Shown here piece after piece: positions 1-6,200 of a DNA stretch of 18,951 nucleotides. Source of the DNA: an uncultured Ruminococcus sp. (GTDB taxonomy: Bacteria; Bacillota; Clostridia; Oscillospirales; Ruminococcaceae); NCBI GenBank assembly GCA_947589205.1, contig CANQCJ010000015.1, positions 1 to 18,951 of the forward strand, written 5' to 3'. A program made the translations under genes and the position numbers. Position 1 is the first letter of the stretch; every line of letters begins with the position of its first letter. Below the pieces are notes generated by a model. That model was not told the origin of the DNA. It searched no databases and was given only the letters and a program-made list of their open reading frames with translations.

Positions 1-221
1 AGATAGGCTCTCAGGCTCTGCTGAACATAATGGTAGCTTCAAACGCCTTCCCGAACACGGGAATATCGCTGCCGTTTTTCAGCGCGGGAGGTACCGCACT
101 CGTTTTACAGCTTTTTGAAATGGGCATGATGTTGAGCGTTTCGCGGCAGAACATCAAGAGAAACGGCTCTAAGACGGCTGCGAAAGCTAATGATGAAAAA
201 CCTGCCGACAATAAGGAGTGA
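1..221 (+). CDS. ftsW: FtsW/RodA/SpoVE-family peptidoglycan polymerase, C-terminal end (partial)
   Basis: This is the last ~72 codons of a gene entering from the left; the reading frame starts at base 3. The translation includes a run resembling the last transmembrane segment of SEDS glycosyltransferases: an IGSQALLNI-like start, then TGISLPFFSAGGTALVLQLFE. The conserved TGI-LPF-S-GGTS-L pattern is diagnostic of FtsW/SpoVE/RodA proteins, which polymerise lipid II into glycan strands with a partner class B penicillin-binding protein. The tail after the last helix is short, charged and presumably cytoplasmic (Lys, Asp and Glu rich). murG follows 9 nt after the stop, as in many clostridial dcw clusters, which favours FtsW or SpoVE over RodA. 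These two cannot be told apart from this fragment. Confidence 0.93.
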   Translation, partial: IGSQALLNIMVASNAFPNTGISLPFFSAGGTALVLQLFEMGMMLSVSRQNIKRNGSKTAAKANDEKPADNKE

Positions 222-230
222 GAGCGTAAA

Positions 231-1361
231 ATGTTAAGGGTACTGCTTGCAGGCGGCGGAACGGCGGGTCATGTAAATCCCGCGCTCGCCATTGCGGAGA
301 TAATAAAAAAACAGCGTCCCGACGCGGAGTTTGCTTTTGCGGGGAATCCGAGCAAGCTTGAAGCAAAGCTCGTGCCGCAGGCGGGGTATAAATTCTATCC
401 GATAGAGGTCGAGGGCTTTCAGCGAAGGCTGAACGCTAAAAATATCAAGAGAAATATCCATGCGGTCAAGTGTCTGCTTAAAACCACCAAGACGAGCAAG
501 GCTATAATAAACGATTTTAAGCCGCAGCTCGTCGTCGGTACGGGCGGGTATGTCGCAGGTCCTATTGTTCGGACGGCGGCGAAAATGGGGATAAAGACCG
601 CTATACATGAGCAAAACGCCTATCCGGGCGTTACAAACAAGCTGCTTTCGCGCTATGCCGACGTTATAATGCTGACGGTCGAAGAGGCAAAGAAGTATTT
701 AGACCCGAAAAAAGAATATGTCATTACCGGTCTGCCGGTCAGGTCGGGATTTTCTAAGATAACGAAACAAGCCGCGCGCGAAAAGCTGAACATTCCGCAG
801 GATAAGGTGTGTATACTTTCCACCGGCGGCAGCCTGGGCGCGGGGGCGATAAATTCCGCGGCTCTGGAGCTTATGAGCTATTATAAGGAAAATTCGCTCG
901 ATGTTTACCACATACATTCCTACGGCGGAAACGGCAGAGAAACGCAGTTTGAAAAGTGTCTTGCCGAACGCGGCGTTGAGCTTAACGGCAATGACAGGCT
1001 GATAGTCAAGGAATACATAAACAATATGCCCGAGTGCATGGCGGCGGCGGATCTGGTGATCTCGCGCTGCGGAGCGAACGCGCTGACGGAGCTTGAAGCC
1101 ATGGGGCGCGGTTCTATACTTATCCCCTCTCCGATAGTCGCGGGAAATCATCAGTATTACAACGGAATGGTGCTTCAAAGGGCGGGAGCGGCGATAGTTG
1201 TCGAACAAAAGGACCTTACTCCTGAAAAAATAAGAACGCTTGTCGGGTCATTGCTTAACGACAGAGAAAAGCTTAAAACGCTGTCGGAAAACGCGGCTTC
1301 GCTTTATATAAGCGATACCGATGAGAGGATATACAAGGCGTTAGAGCCGCTGTTGGTTTAA
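231..1361 (+). CDS. murG: UDP-N-acetylglucosamine--N-acetylmuramyl-(pentapeptide) pyrophosphoryl-undecaprenol N-acetylglucosamine transferase
   Basis: MurG transfers GlcNAc from UDP-GlcNAc to lipid I to make lipid II on the inner face of the membrane. The 376-residue product is close to the usual 355-375. It has the N-terminal glycine loop GGGTAGHVNPALA (residues 8-20), the second Gly-rich loop GTGGYVAGP (103-111), the acceptor-domain HEQNAYPG (127-133), and the donor-binding STGGSLGAGAIN (198-208). The C-terminal SRCGANALTELEAMG (278-292) and SPIVAGNHQYYN region bind UDP-GlcNAc. The ATG gives the expected start just before the first loop. An AAGGAG lies at 213-218 inside the end of ftsW, a slightly long 12-nt spacing. 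It is co-directional with ftsW and very probably co-transcribed and coupled to it. Confidence 0.97.
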   Translation: MLRVLLAGGGTAGHVNPALAIAEIIKKQRPDAEFAFAGNPSKLEAKLVPQAGYKFYPIEVEGFQRRLNAKNIKRNIHAVKCLLKTTKTSKAIINDFKPQLVVGTGGYVAGPIVRTAAKMGIKTAIHEQNAYPGVTNKLLSRYADVIMLTVEEAKKYLDPKKEYVITGLPVRSGFSKITKQAAREKLNIPQDKVCILSTGGSLGAGAINSAALELMSYYKENSLDVYHIHSYGGNGRETQFEKCLAERGVELNGNDRLIVKEYINNMPECMAAADLVISRCGANALTELEAMGRGSILIPSPIVAGNHQYYNGMVLQRAGAAIVVEQKDLTPEKIRTLVGSLLNDREKLKTLSENAASLYISDTDERIYKALEPLLV

Positions 1362-1383
1362 GATAAGGAAAGAAAAAAAGAAA

Positions 1384-1416
1384 AAGCTCCGGGAGCTTGA
1401 GCCGTTTTTATCGGCT
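1384..1416 (+). other. Two adjacent small hairpins between murG and the next gene
   Basis: The 84-nt gap after murG contains AAGCTC(1384-1389)-CGG-GAGCTT(1393-1398). It is followed at once by AGCCG(1400-1404) with a T-rich 7-nt loop and CGGCT(1412-1416). The stems are 6 and 5 bp. No proper T tract follows, so this is not a convincing terminator. It could be an RNA stability or processing element, a weak attenuator, or chance. Confidence 0.3.
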
Positions 1417-1445
1417 TAACTGCATAACGGAAAGGAAGATCTATT

Positions 1446-2300
1446 ATGGCGAGAAAACCTTCAATGGACAAAATATCAACTCCCGATCTGTCGAATCTGT
1501 CCGCCGGACAGTCGCAGAAGCTGAACACGTTCGACAGGTATACCAGAGCGGAGGACAATTCCGGAAAGGTAAGGGCTACCTTTGACCGCGCGCAGCTCGT
1601 CAAGGATTTTGAGATAAAAAAAGAACCCGATCCGGACGATCCGGAGGTAATGGCGAAGGAATTTTCCGCAAAAAAGCGAACGGTCGCCGCAAGCGCGCTC
1701 GACAAGGGCGTAAAGGTGCGCGGGGTCTATGTTGCAAGACGGAGAATAATCACCGCCGTGTGTGTCTTTGTGGGCATTCTTGTCGTTATCGCGCTGTTTT
1801 TCCCGCCGATATTTGCGCCGAATGACGAACTGAGCGACTGCCGCAGTGAAGCGTTGTTTTCAAAGAGCGGCTTTACCCATTACAAGGCGGAGCTTATGGA
1901 AAACAAGCACGTCTATAACGTTGAAGCGTTAAAAAGCGACAAAAGCAGCAGCTACCGCATCTGCACGGTGGCGTTTGAAGCGAAAAACTATATGCCCTTC
2001 GCGGTGAGCGTCGACGATTATGTGATAAATGAGGGCGGCGATTATGACGAGAGGATAGTTTATTCCACTGCCGAGGACGATTCAAAAGAGATCCCCGCGT
2101 TTTCAAGCAAGACGATACTTGTCGATGTGCTCATCTATTCAGACGGAATGACCGATGAAAAATTCGACAAGGCGATAACTACTCTTACGCTTTCAACGGT
2201 CGGCACGAAAAAGCATATCGGAAAAAGTATCACGATACCCTGTATTCCGGGAAGATTGTCGGTGTCGGACGTAATAACCTTCGATAAAGACGCCGATTAG
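1446..2300 (+). CDS. Unrecognised single-pass membrane protein inside the dcw cluster
   Basis: I do not recognise this 284-residue protein. It starts at an ATG with a good AAAGGAAG site at 1431-1438. Residues 1-100 are polar, rich in Lys, Asp and Ser, and look disordered and cytoplasmic, with a basic stretch (VARRR) just before a single hydrophobic helix at about 101-121. That helix is followed by PPIFAPND and a ~160-residue domain with no signal peptide, so N-in/C-out topology is likely, the same as FtsQ. The outer domain is rich in beta-type segments. Its pattern of 'NYMPFAVSVDDYVI' followed by 'IPAFSSKTILVDVLI' is reminiscent of LEA14/WHy or DUF4352-like beta sandwiches; that is only a fold-level guess. 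It lies between murG and murA in the same direction, suggesting an envelope or division role. There are no catalytic motifs. Confidence 0.9.
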   Translation: MARKPSMDKISTPDLSNLSAGQSQKLNTFDRYTRAEDNSGKVRATFDRAQLVKDFEIKKEPDPDDPEVMAKEFSAKKRTVAASALDKGVKVRGVYVARRRIITAVCVFVGILVVIALFFPPIFAPNDELSDCRSEALFSKSGFTHYKAELMENKHVYNVEALKSDKSSSYRICTVAFEAKNYMPFAVSVDDYVINEGGDYDERIVYSTAEDDSKEIPAFSSKTILVDVLIYSDGMTDEKFDKAITTLTLSTVGTKKHIGKSITIPCIPGRLSVSDVITFDKDAD

Positions 2301-2361
2301 CAATATCGCGCAAAAAAGCATATTATGGATCATCTAAAGGTTTTACCGGGGGTGGTTTTAT

Positions 2362-3615
2362 ATGCTTAAGCTTAAAATAGAAGGCTCGAGGCGGCTGTGC
2401 GGAGAGCTTGAAATGCAGGGGGCAAAAAACAGCGTCCTGCCGATAATGAGCGCGTGCGCGCTTATTGATTCCAAGATCCTGCTCAAACGCTGTCCGAAGC
2501 TTTCAGACGTTTACGCCGCGGCGCAGATACTTACAAGTCTCGGCTGCCGCTGCAAAAGAACTCATGAGGGAATGGAGATAGACGCTTCCGCGCTTGAAAG
2601 CTCTGCCATATCCGACCCGCTCATGAGACTTATGCGCTCGTCGGTGATATTTATGGGCGCGCTGATAGGACGCTGCGGAGAATGCAGCATAACCTATCCG
2701 GGCGGCTGCGAGTTAGGTCCGAGACCGATAGACATACATCTTGACGCGCTTAGGCAGCTCGGCGCACAGATAACCGAACGCCACGGCACGCTTGTCTGCA
2801 AAGCTCCGAAGGGACTTAAAGGAACGCTGATAAACCTTTCCTTCCCGTCGGTCGGAGCGACAGAGAACATAATGCTTGCCGCCTGCACGGCGCAGGGAGA
2901 GACGGTGATCTCGAACGCGGCGAGAGAGCCGGAGATCGTCGACTTAGCGGAATTTTTAAACGGCTGCGGCGCGAGCATAAAGGGCGCGGGCGAAGCGAGG
3001 ATAGCTATAAAGGGCGTTACATCGCTTCACGGCTGCGAATATACGATAATGCCCGACAGGATAGCGGCGGCGACGTTCATGTGCGCGGCGGCTTCGACGG
3101 GCGGCGAGATAAGCCTTAAAGGCGCGAGAGCGCGCGATATCGAAGCGTTTATAAATACGCTAAGACAGTCGGGCTGCAAAATATACGAAACGGAAAACGG
3201 CATTTATCTCAGCGCGAACGGCAGACCCAAGGCGGTCAGACCGATAAGGACTCAGCCGTTCCCCGGTTTCCCGACAGACGCTCAGGCGTTGGCGATGGCG
3301 TATATGTCGATAGCCGACGGCACGACCATTTTTATAGAGGATATATTTGAAAACCGCTTTCGCCATGTAGACGAACTGGCGCGAATGGGCGCGCAGATAA
3401 AGACGGAGGGCAGAGTGGCGGTCGTCAGCGGCGTAAAAAGACTTTCGGGGGCGAGCGTGAAAGCTCCCGACCTGCGCGGCGGCGCGGCTTTGTGCATTGC
3501 AGGCTGCGCGGCGGAGGGCGAGACGATAATTTCCAACGTGGAGCTTATCGACCGAGGCTATGAAGAGATAGAGAACTCGCTTTCCTTACTCGGGGCGGCG
3601 ATAAAGCGTATATGA
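2362..3615 (+). CDS. murA: UDP-N-acetylglucosamine 1-carboxyvinyltransferase
   Basis: MurA catalyses the first committed step of peptidoglycan synthesis: transfer of enolpyruvate from PEP to UDP-GlcNAc in the cytoplasm. The 417-residue length matches the family. Key residues are visible: Lys22-Asn23 in QGAKNSVLP, the fosfomycin-target cysteine Cys116 in YPGGCELGPRPIDIH, the catalytic Asp306 in FPTDAQA, and the C-terminal DRGYEEIENSL with its conserved Arg398. The active-site Cys is retained, so fosfomycin sensitivity at target level is expected. The start follows a GGGGGTGG at 2348-2355 with 6-nt spacing. It is 61 nt from the preceding gene, with no terminator seen in the gap, and 16 nt before ftsQ, consistent with one dcw transcript. 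Many Firmicutes have two MurA paralogues; which one this is cannot be decided here. Confidence 0.97.
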   Translation: MLKLKIEGSRRLCGELEMQGAKNSVLPIMSACALIDSKILLKRCPKLSDVYAAAQILTSLGCRCKRTHEGMEIDASALESSAISDPLMRLMRSSVIFMGALIGRCGECSITYPGGCELGPRPIDIHLDALRQLGAQITERHGTLVCKAPKGLKGTLINLSFPSVGATENIMLAACTAQGETVISNAAREPEIVDLAEFLNGCGASIKGAGEARIAIKGVTSLHGCEYTIMPDRIAAATFMCAAASTGGEISLKGARARDIEAFINTLRQSGCKIYETENGIYLSANGRPKAVRPIRTQPFPGFPTDAQALAMAYMSIADGTTIFIEDIFENRFRHVDELARMGAQIKTEGRVAVVSGVKRLSGASVKAPDLRGGAALCIAGCAAEGETIISNVELIDRGYEEIENSLSLLGAAIKRI

Positions 3616-3631
3616 TATACGGAGGACAAAA

Positions 3632-4780
3632 ATGGAGGAATACAGAAGCTATGCGCCCGCCTCGGCTTACAGAGGGTCTGCAGTAAGGCGCGGAAAAAGA
3701 CGCGGCGCGGTAAATCTATATCTGACGCTTAGTGCGGCTGTCGCTGCGGCGATACTCGCGCTTTTAAGCGTCAATGTGTTTTTTAATATAGCTCCCGACG
3801 GCATAAGGGTAAACGGCGTTCAGTTATATTCCGAAGAACAGATACGCGCCGTCGGCGGCGTGACGGCGGGGCAGAATCTTATAAGATTAGACACCGGCTT
3901 TGTCGAAAAGCGGATAAAAAGCAAGCTGTATTATGTGGACGATGTAAAGGTCGTTAAGGATTATCCCGCAGGACTTACGATAAACATAACCGAAGCCGCG
4001 CAGGCGGCGCAGATAGAGCAGGACGGAACGTATTATATGCTTTCCGAATCCGGCAGGCTTCTCGAAGCGAGCTACGACCGCGAAAACGAGCTGCCGCTGA
4101 TAAAAGGCTTTGAGCTTGCGGGCTTTAACGGCGGAACGCAGGCGCAGTCGAAGGACGCGCAGAAAACGGATATTTTAAAGGATCTTTTTGCGGGAATGGC
4201 TTCGGTGCATTTTACGAAGATCAACATGATAGACCTCACCGACCGCACCGACATAATGCTCACCTATGACGACAGGATAGAGGTCCGTCTCGGAAGCGCG
4301 GTCGACCTCGATCTGAAGCTTTCAAGCATAAAAGCCGTCATAGATTCCGGCGAGCTTCCCGACAGCTTTGTCGGAACGCTGAGATATTACGGCGCGGAAA
4401 GCGGTATTTCCGCAAAGGCAAAGAAGGTGGACGCGCCCAAGCCGACCGTTTCCGCGAGCGATCCAAGCTCTATGACCGACAGCTTCACCGATACCGAAGG
4501 TCAGACCGACAGCACATGGTATGACGACGGCAGTACAGACTATGGCACGGACAGCTCGTGGGATACCGGTTATGACAACGGCTATGATACCGGTTACGGC
4601 TATCAGGACGTTTACGGCGAGCAGGATCACGATACCGGGTATGATACCGGGTATGACACCGGGTACGACACCGGGTATGATACCGGGTACGACACAGGAT
4701 ATGATACGGGCTACGATACCGGGTATGATACCGGCTACGATTACGGCTATGACGCCGGGACGTATGACTATGGGTATTAA
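3632..4780 (+). CDS. ftsQ: Cell-division protein FtsQ/DivIB with a C-terminal Asp-Thr-Gly-Tyr repeat tail
   Basis: FtsQ/DivIB is a bitopic divisome protein that bridges FtsL/FtsB(DivIC) and the septal synthases. The 382-residue product has a basic cytoplasmic N-terminus, one membrane helix at about 29-51, and a POTRA-type domain at about 55-122 (GIRVNGVQLYSEEQIRAVGG to LTINITE). A beta domain follows to about residue 260 (YYMLSESGRLLE, IDLTDRTDIMLTYDDRIEVRLG). After residue ~265 the sequence turns into a low-complexity acidic Ser/Thr/Asp/Tyr-rich tail. It has DTGY-DNGY-DTGY at 311-322, nine perfect DTGY units at 334-369 and DYGY at 370-373. FtsQ proteins are usually about 225-290 residues, so the roughly 115-residue tail is extra and should lie outside the membrane. 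A GGAGG at 3621-3625 sets the start. Its position between murA and ftsZ is typical. It is FtsQ by domain plan and context, although overall similarity to characterised proteins looks low. Confidence 0.9.
   Translation: MEEYRSYAPASAYRGSAVRRGKRRGAVNLYLTLSAAVAAAILALLSVNVFFNIAPDGIRVNGVQLYSEEQIRAVGGVTAGQNLIRLDTGFVEKRIKSKLYYVDDVKVVKDYPAGLTINITEAAQAAQIEQDGTYYMLSESGRLLEASYDRENELPLIKGFELAGFNGGTQAQSKDAQKTDILKDLFAGMASVHFTKINMIDLTDRTDIMLTYDDRIEVRLGSAVDLDLKLSSIKAVIDSGELPDSFVGTLRYYGAESGISAKAKKVDAPKPTVSASDPSSMTDSFTDTEGQTDSTWYDDGSTDYGTDSSWDTGYDNGYDTGYGYQDVYGEQDHDTGYDTGYDTGYDTGYDTGYDTGYDTGYDTGYDTGYDYGYDAGTYDYGY
4631..4750 (+). repeat. 12-bp coding tandem repeat, nine DTGY units plus one DYGY unit
   Basis: Nine consecutive 12-nt units (4631-4738), each a variant of GATACCGGGTAT, encode Asp-Thr-Gly-Tyr. 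A tenth unit (4739-4750) encodes Asp-Tyr-Gly-Tyr. Units differ only at third positions (GAT/GAC, ACC/ACA/ACG, GGG/GGA/GGC, TAT/TAC), so the DNA has drifted while the peptide stayed fixed. A less regular block of the same motif lies at 4562-4597. Confidence 0.97.
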
Positions 4781-4848
4781 AAATACACAAAAACAGCGGC
4801 GGATAACTGCGGTGTTATTGTGGAATCAGCTAAAATTTGTTTAAGTAC

Positions 4849-4880
4849 TTTACTTTTAGTGAAAATTGTGATAATATAAT
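4849..4880 (+). promoter_or_regulatory. Probable ftsZ promoter
   Basis: The 184-nt gap between ftsQ and ftsZ is AT rich. It contains a perfect TATAAT (4875-4880) overlapped by an extended -10 form, TGTGATAAT (4867-4875). The best upstream -35 is TTTACT (4849-4854), at 15 nt from the extended form or 20 nt from TATAAT, so the -35 is weak. I see no terminator after ftsQ, so ftsZ may be read both from here and from the upstream genes. Confidence 0.5.
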
Positions 4881-4964
4881 AGTATATCTATTATTGCGTT
4901 GTTTTTTGGACACTTGTAAAAATTAACGGCGGAATCTATCAGCTTTTGCAGGAGGATGTTAAAT

Positions 4965-6074
4965 ATGGCATATGAATATGTTGAAGCCCCTATGGAGGGC
5001 GCTAAGATCAAGGTCATCGGCGTTGGCGGCGGCGGCGGAAACGCGCTGAATTGTATTGCCGATACCGGAATAATCGGAAACGTTGACTATATCGCTATCA
5101 ATACCGATATTCAGGCGCTCAAAAATTCAAAGGCGGCTGAAAAAATACAGATCGGAGCTAAGCTTACTCACGGTCTCGGCGCGGGCGCAAAGCCCGAGAT
5201 AGGCGAGGCGAGCGCAAAGGAAAGCTCTGATGAGATAACCGAGGCTATAAAGGACGCGGATATGGTGTTCATTACTGCCGGCATGGGCGGCGGAACGGGC
5301 ACGGGTGCCGCGCCGATAGTAGCGCAGATAGCTCACGAGATGGATAAGCTCACCATCGCGGTGGTTACAAAGCCCTTTAAATTCGAGGGCGCAAAGAAAA
5401 TGGAAAAGGCGGAAAAGGGTATAGCCGCGCTTCTTGACAACGTTGACGCGCTTATCGTTATCCCCAACCAGAACCTGCTTGCAAACGGACAGAAGCTCAC
5501 TATGCGCCAGTCCTACGCGCTTGCGGACGAGGTACTTAAAACGGACGTTATCTCCATTGCCGAGATAATCACAAGACATGACGAGATAAACGTTGATTTT
5601 GCGGATATCACGACTATCATTAAGAACGCGGGCTATGCGCATATGGCGATAGGTCACGGTCAGGGCAAGGACAAGGTAGCGGACGTTGTTTCTCAGGTAA
5701 TAAAGAGCGATCTGCTCGAGACATCTATCGCAGGAGCGAGGAGACTGCTTGTTAATATCACGATGAGCGAGGATATCGTTGTGGACGAGATAGACGAGCT
5801 TACAAACGCTATCACCGAAGCCGTAGACGGCAGCGCGGAGATAATCTTCGGCAACGGCTACGACGAGAACATGAACGACGAGGTATATGTCACCGTTATC
5901 GCCGCAGATTTTGACGGCTCTGCCGAGAGAAAGGCTGCGACAGCCGCCGCCGCGTCTAACAAGACCGAAAGCGACGCTAAAGCCGATGCGGAAGCTATGC
6001 ACAAGGCGGGCGTAAAGGCTGCGGACAATCCGACATATTACGACGATATTTTCAATATCTTTAAGAACAAGTAA
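4965..6074 (+). CDS. ftsZ: Cell-division GTPase FtsZ (sequence-divergent, short linker)
   Basis: FtsZ is the tubulin-like GTPase that forms the cytokinetic ring. I place the start at ATG 4965, 9 nt after a GGAGG (4951-4955). The in-frame ATG at 4956 abuts that GGAGG and cannot use it. The 369-residue product has the N-terminal GVGGGGGNALN loop (19-29), the tubulin signature GGGTGTGAAP (108-117), FKFEGAKK (138-145), and the T7 loop NVDFAD (209-214), which carries the catalytic Asp residues. Several usually conserved stretches differ. The segment before the T7 loop reads ITRHDEI instead of a PGLI-type turn, and the usual GExRA region reads GKDKVAD. The linker is only ~40 residues, and the last residues, YYDDIFNIFKNK, depart from the usual DIPxFLR-type terminal peptide. 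It ends the dcw block; no ftsA is next to it, as in clostridia. Confidence 0.95.
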   Translation: MAYEYVEAPMEGAKIKVIGVGGGGGNALNCIADTGIIGNVDYIAINTDIQALKNSKAAEKIQIGAKLTHGLGAGAKPEIGEASAKESSDEITEAIKDADMVFITAGMGGGTGTGAAPIVAQIAHEMDKLTIAVVTKPFKFEGAKKMEKAEKGIAALLDNVDALIVIPNQNLLANGQKLTMRQSYALADEVLKTDVISIAEIITRHDEINVDFADITTIIKNAGYAHMAIGHGQGKDKVADVVSQVIKSDLLETSIAGARRLLVNITMSEDIVVDEIDELTNAITEAVDGSAEIIFGNGYDENMNDEVYVTVIAADFDGSAERKAATAAAASNKTESDAKADAEAMHKAGVKAADNPTYYDDIFNIFKNK

Positions 6075-6082
6075 TTTTAACG

Positions 6083-6108
6083 CCGGGGTGTAAAAGCCCC
6101 GGTTTTTT
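6083..6108 (+). terminator. Rho-independent terminator of ftsZ
   Basis: CCGGGG (6083-6088) pairs with CCCCGG (6097-6102) around an 8-nt loop and is followed by six T residues (6103-6108). It begins 9 nt after the ftsZ stop codon. It closes the division-gene transcript before the convergent lipoprotein gene. Confidence 0.93.
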
Positions 6109-6163
6109 GTGCCAACAAAAAAGTTTATGCCGCACAAAAACAAGTTTATGTGCCAACAAAAAA
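6109..6163. repeat. Short degenerate ~21-bp tandem repeat between convergent genes
   Basis: GTGCCAACAAAAAA occurs at 6109-6122 and again at 6150-6163. AAGTTTATG occurs at 6121-6129 and 6142-6150, with a related CCGCACAAAAAC between. Together they form about 2.5 degenerate copies of a ~21-bp unit between the two facing terminators. No coding potential is evident. Confidence 0.5.
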
Positions 6164-6194
6164 CTCCGGCAAGCTTTAAAGCCTGTCGGAGTTT
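6155..6194 (-). terminator. Rho-independent terminator of the WG-repeat lipoprotein gene
   Basis: AAACTCCG (6161-6168) pairs with CGGAGTTT (6187-6194), and the inner part can pair further with one mismatch. Read on the minus strand, the hairpin lies 7 nt past the stop codon and ends in a T run (plus-strand A tract around 6158-6163). It faces the ftsZ terminator. Confidence 0.88.
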
Positions 6195-6200
6195 ATCTTT

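Noticed and set aside
2301..2361. Possible promoter or leader element before murA
   Set aside because: The 61-nt gap shows no -10/-35 pair or stable stem, only the strong ribosome site.
4562..4750. The DTGY array as a substrate of the nearby CpsD tyrosine kinase
   Set aside because: The acidic Tyr motif looks like a kinase target, but FtsQ topology puts its C-terminus outside the membrane while CpsD is cytoplasmic. The two would not meet unless topology is unusual.
4631..4750. CRISPR-like or non-coding tandem array
   Set aside because: The units are 12 bp with no spacers, are in frame with ftsQ, and vary only at synonymous positions.
4485..4844. Open frames in other registers of the DTGY repeat (TPGMIPG-like plus frame, HTRYHTRC-like minus frame)
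   Set aside because: They are alternative readings of the 12-bp repeat. No ribosome sites were seen, and they are bounded only by the repeat's own lack of stops.
4956..4964. Upstream ATG as the ftsZ start
   Set aside because: It directly abuts the GGAGG that serves the ATG at 4965, leaving no spacing for initiation.
5127..6143. Long open frame antisense to ftsZ (338 codons)
   Set aside because: It lies over a clear FtsZ gene, runs through the ftsZ terminator, and its basic, Tyr/Arg/Val-rich translation resembles no protein. It is a shadow caused by codon bias.
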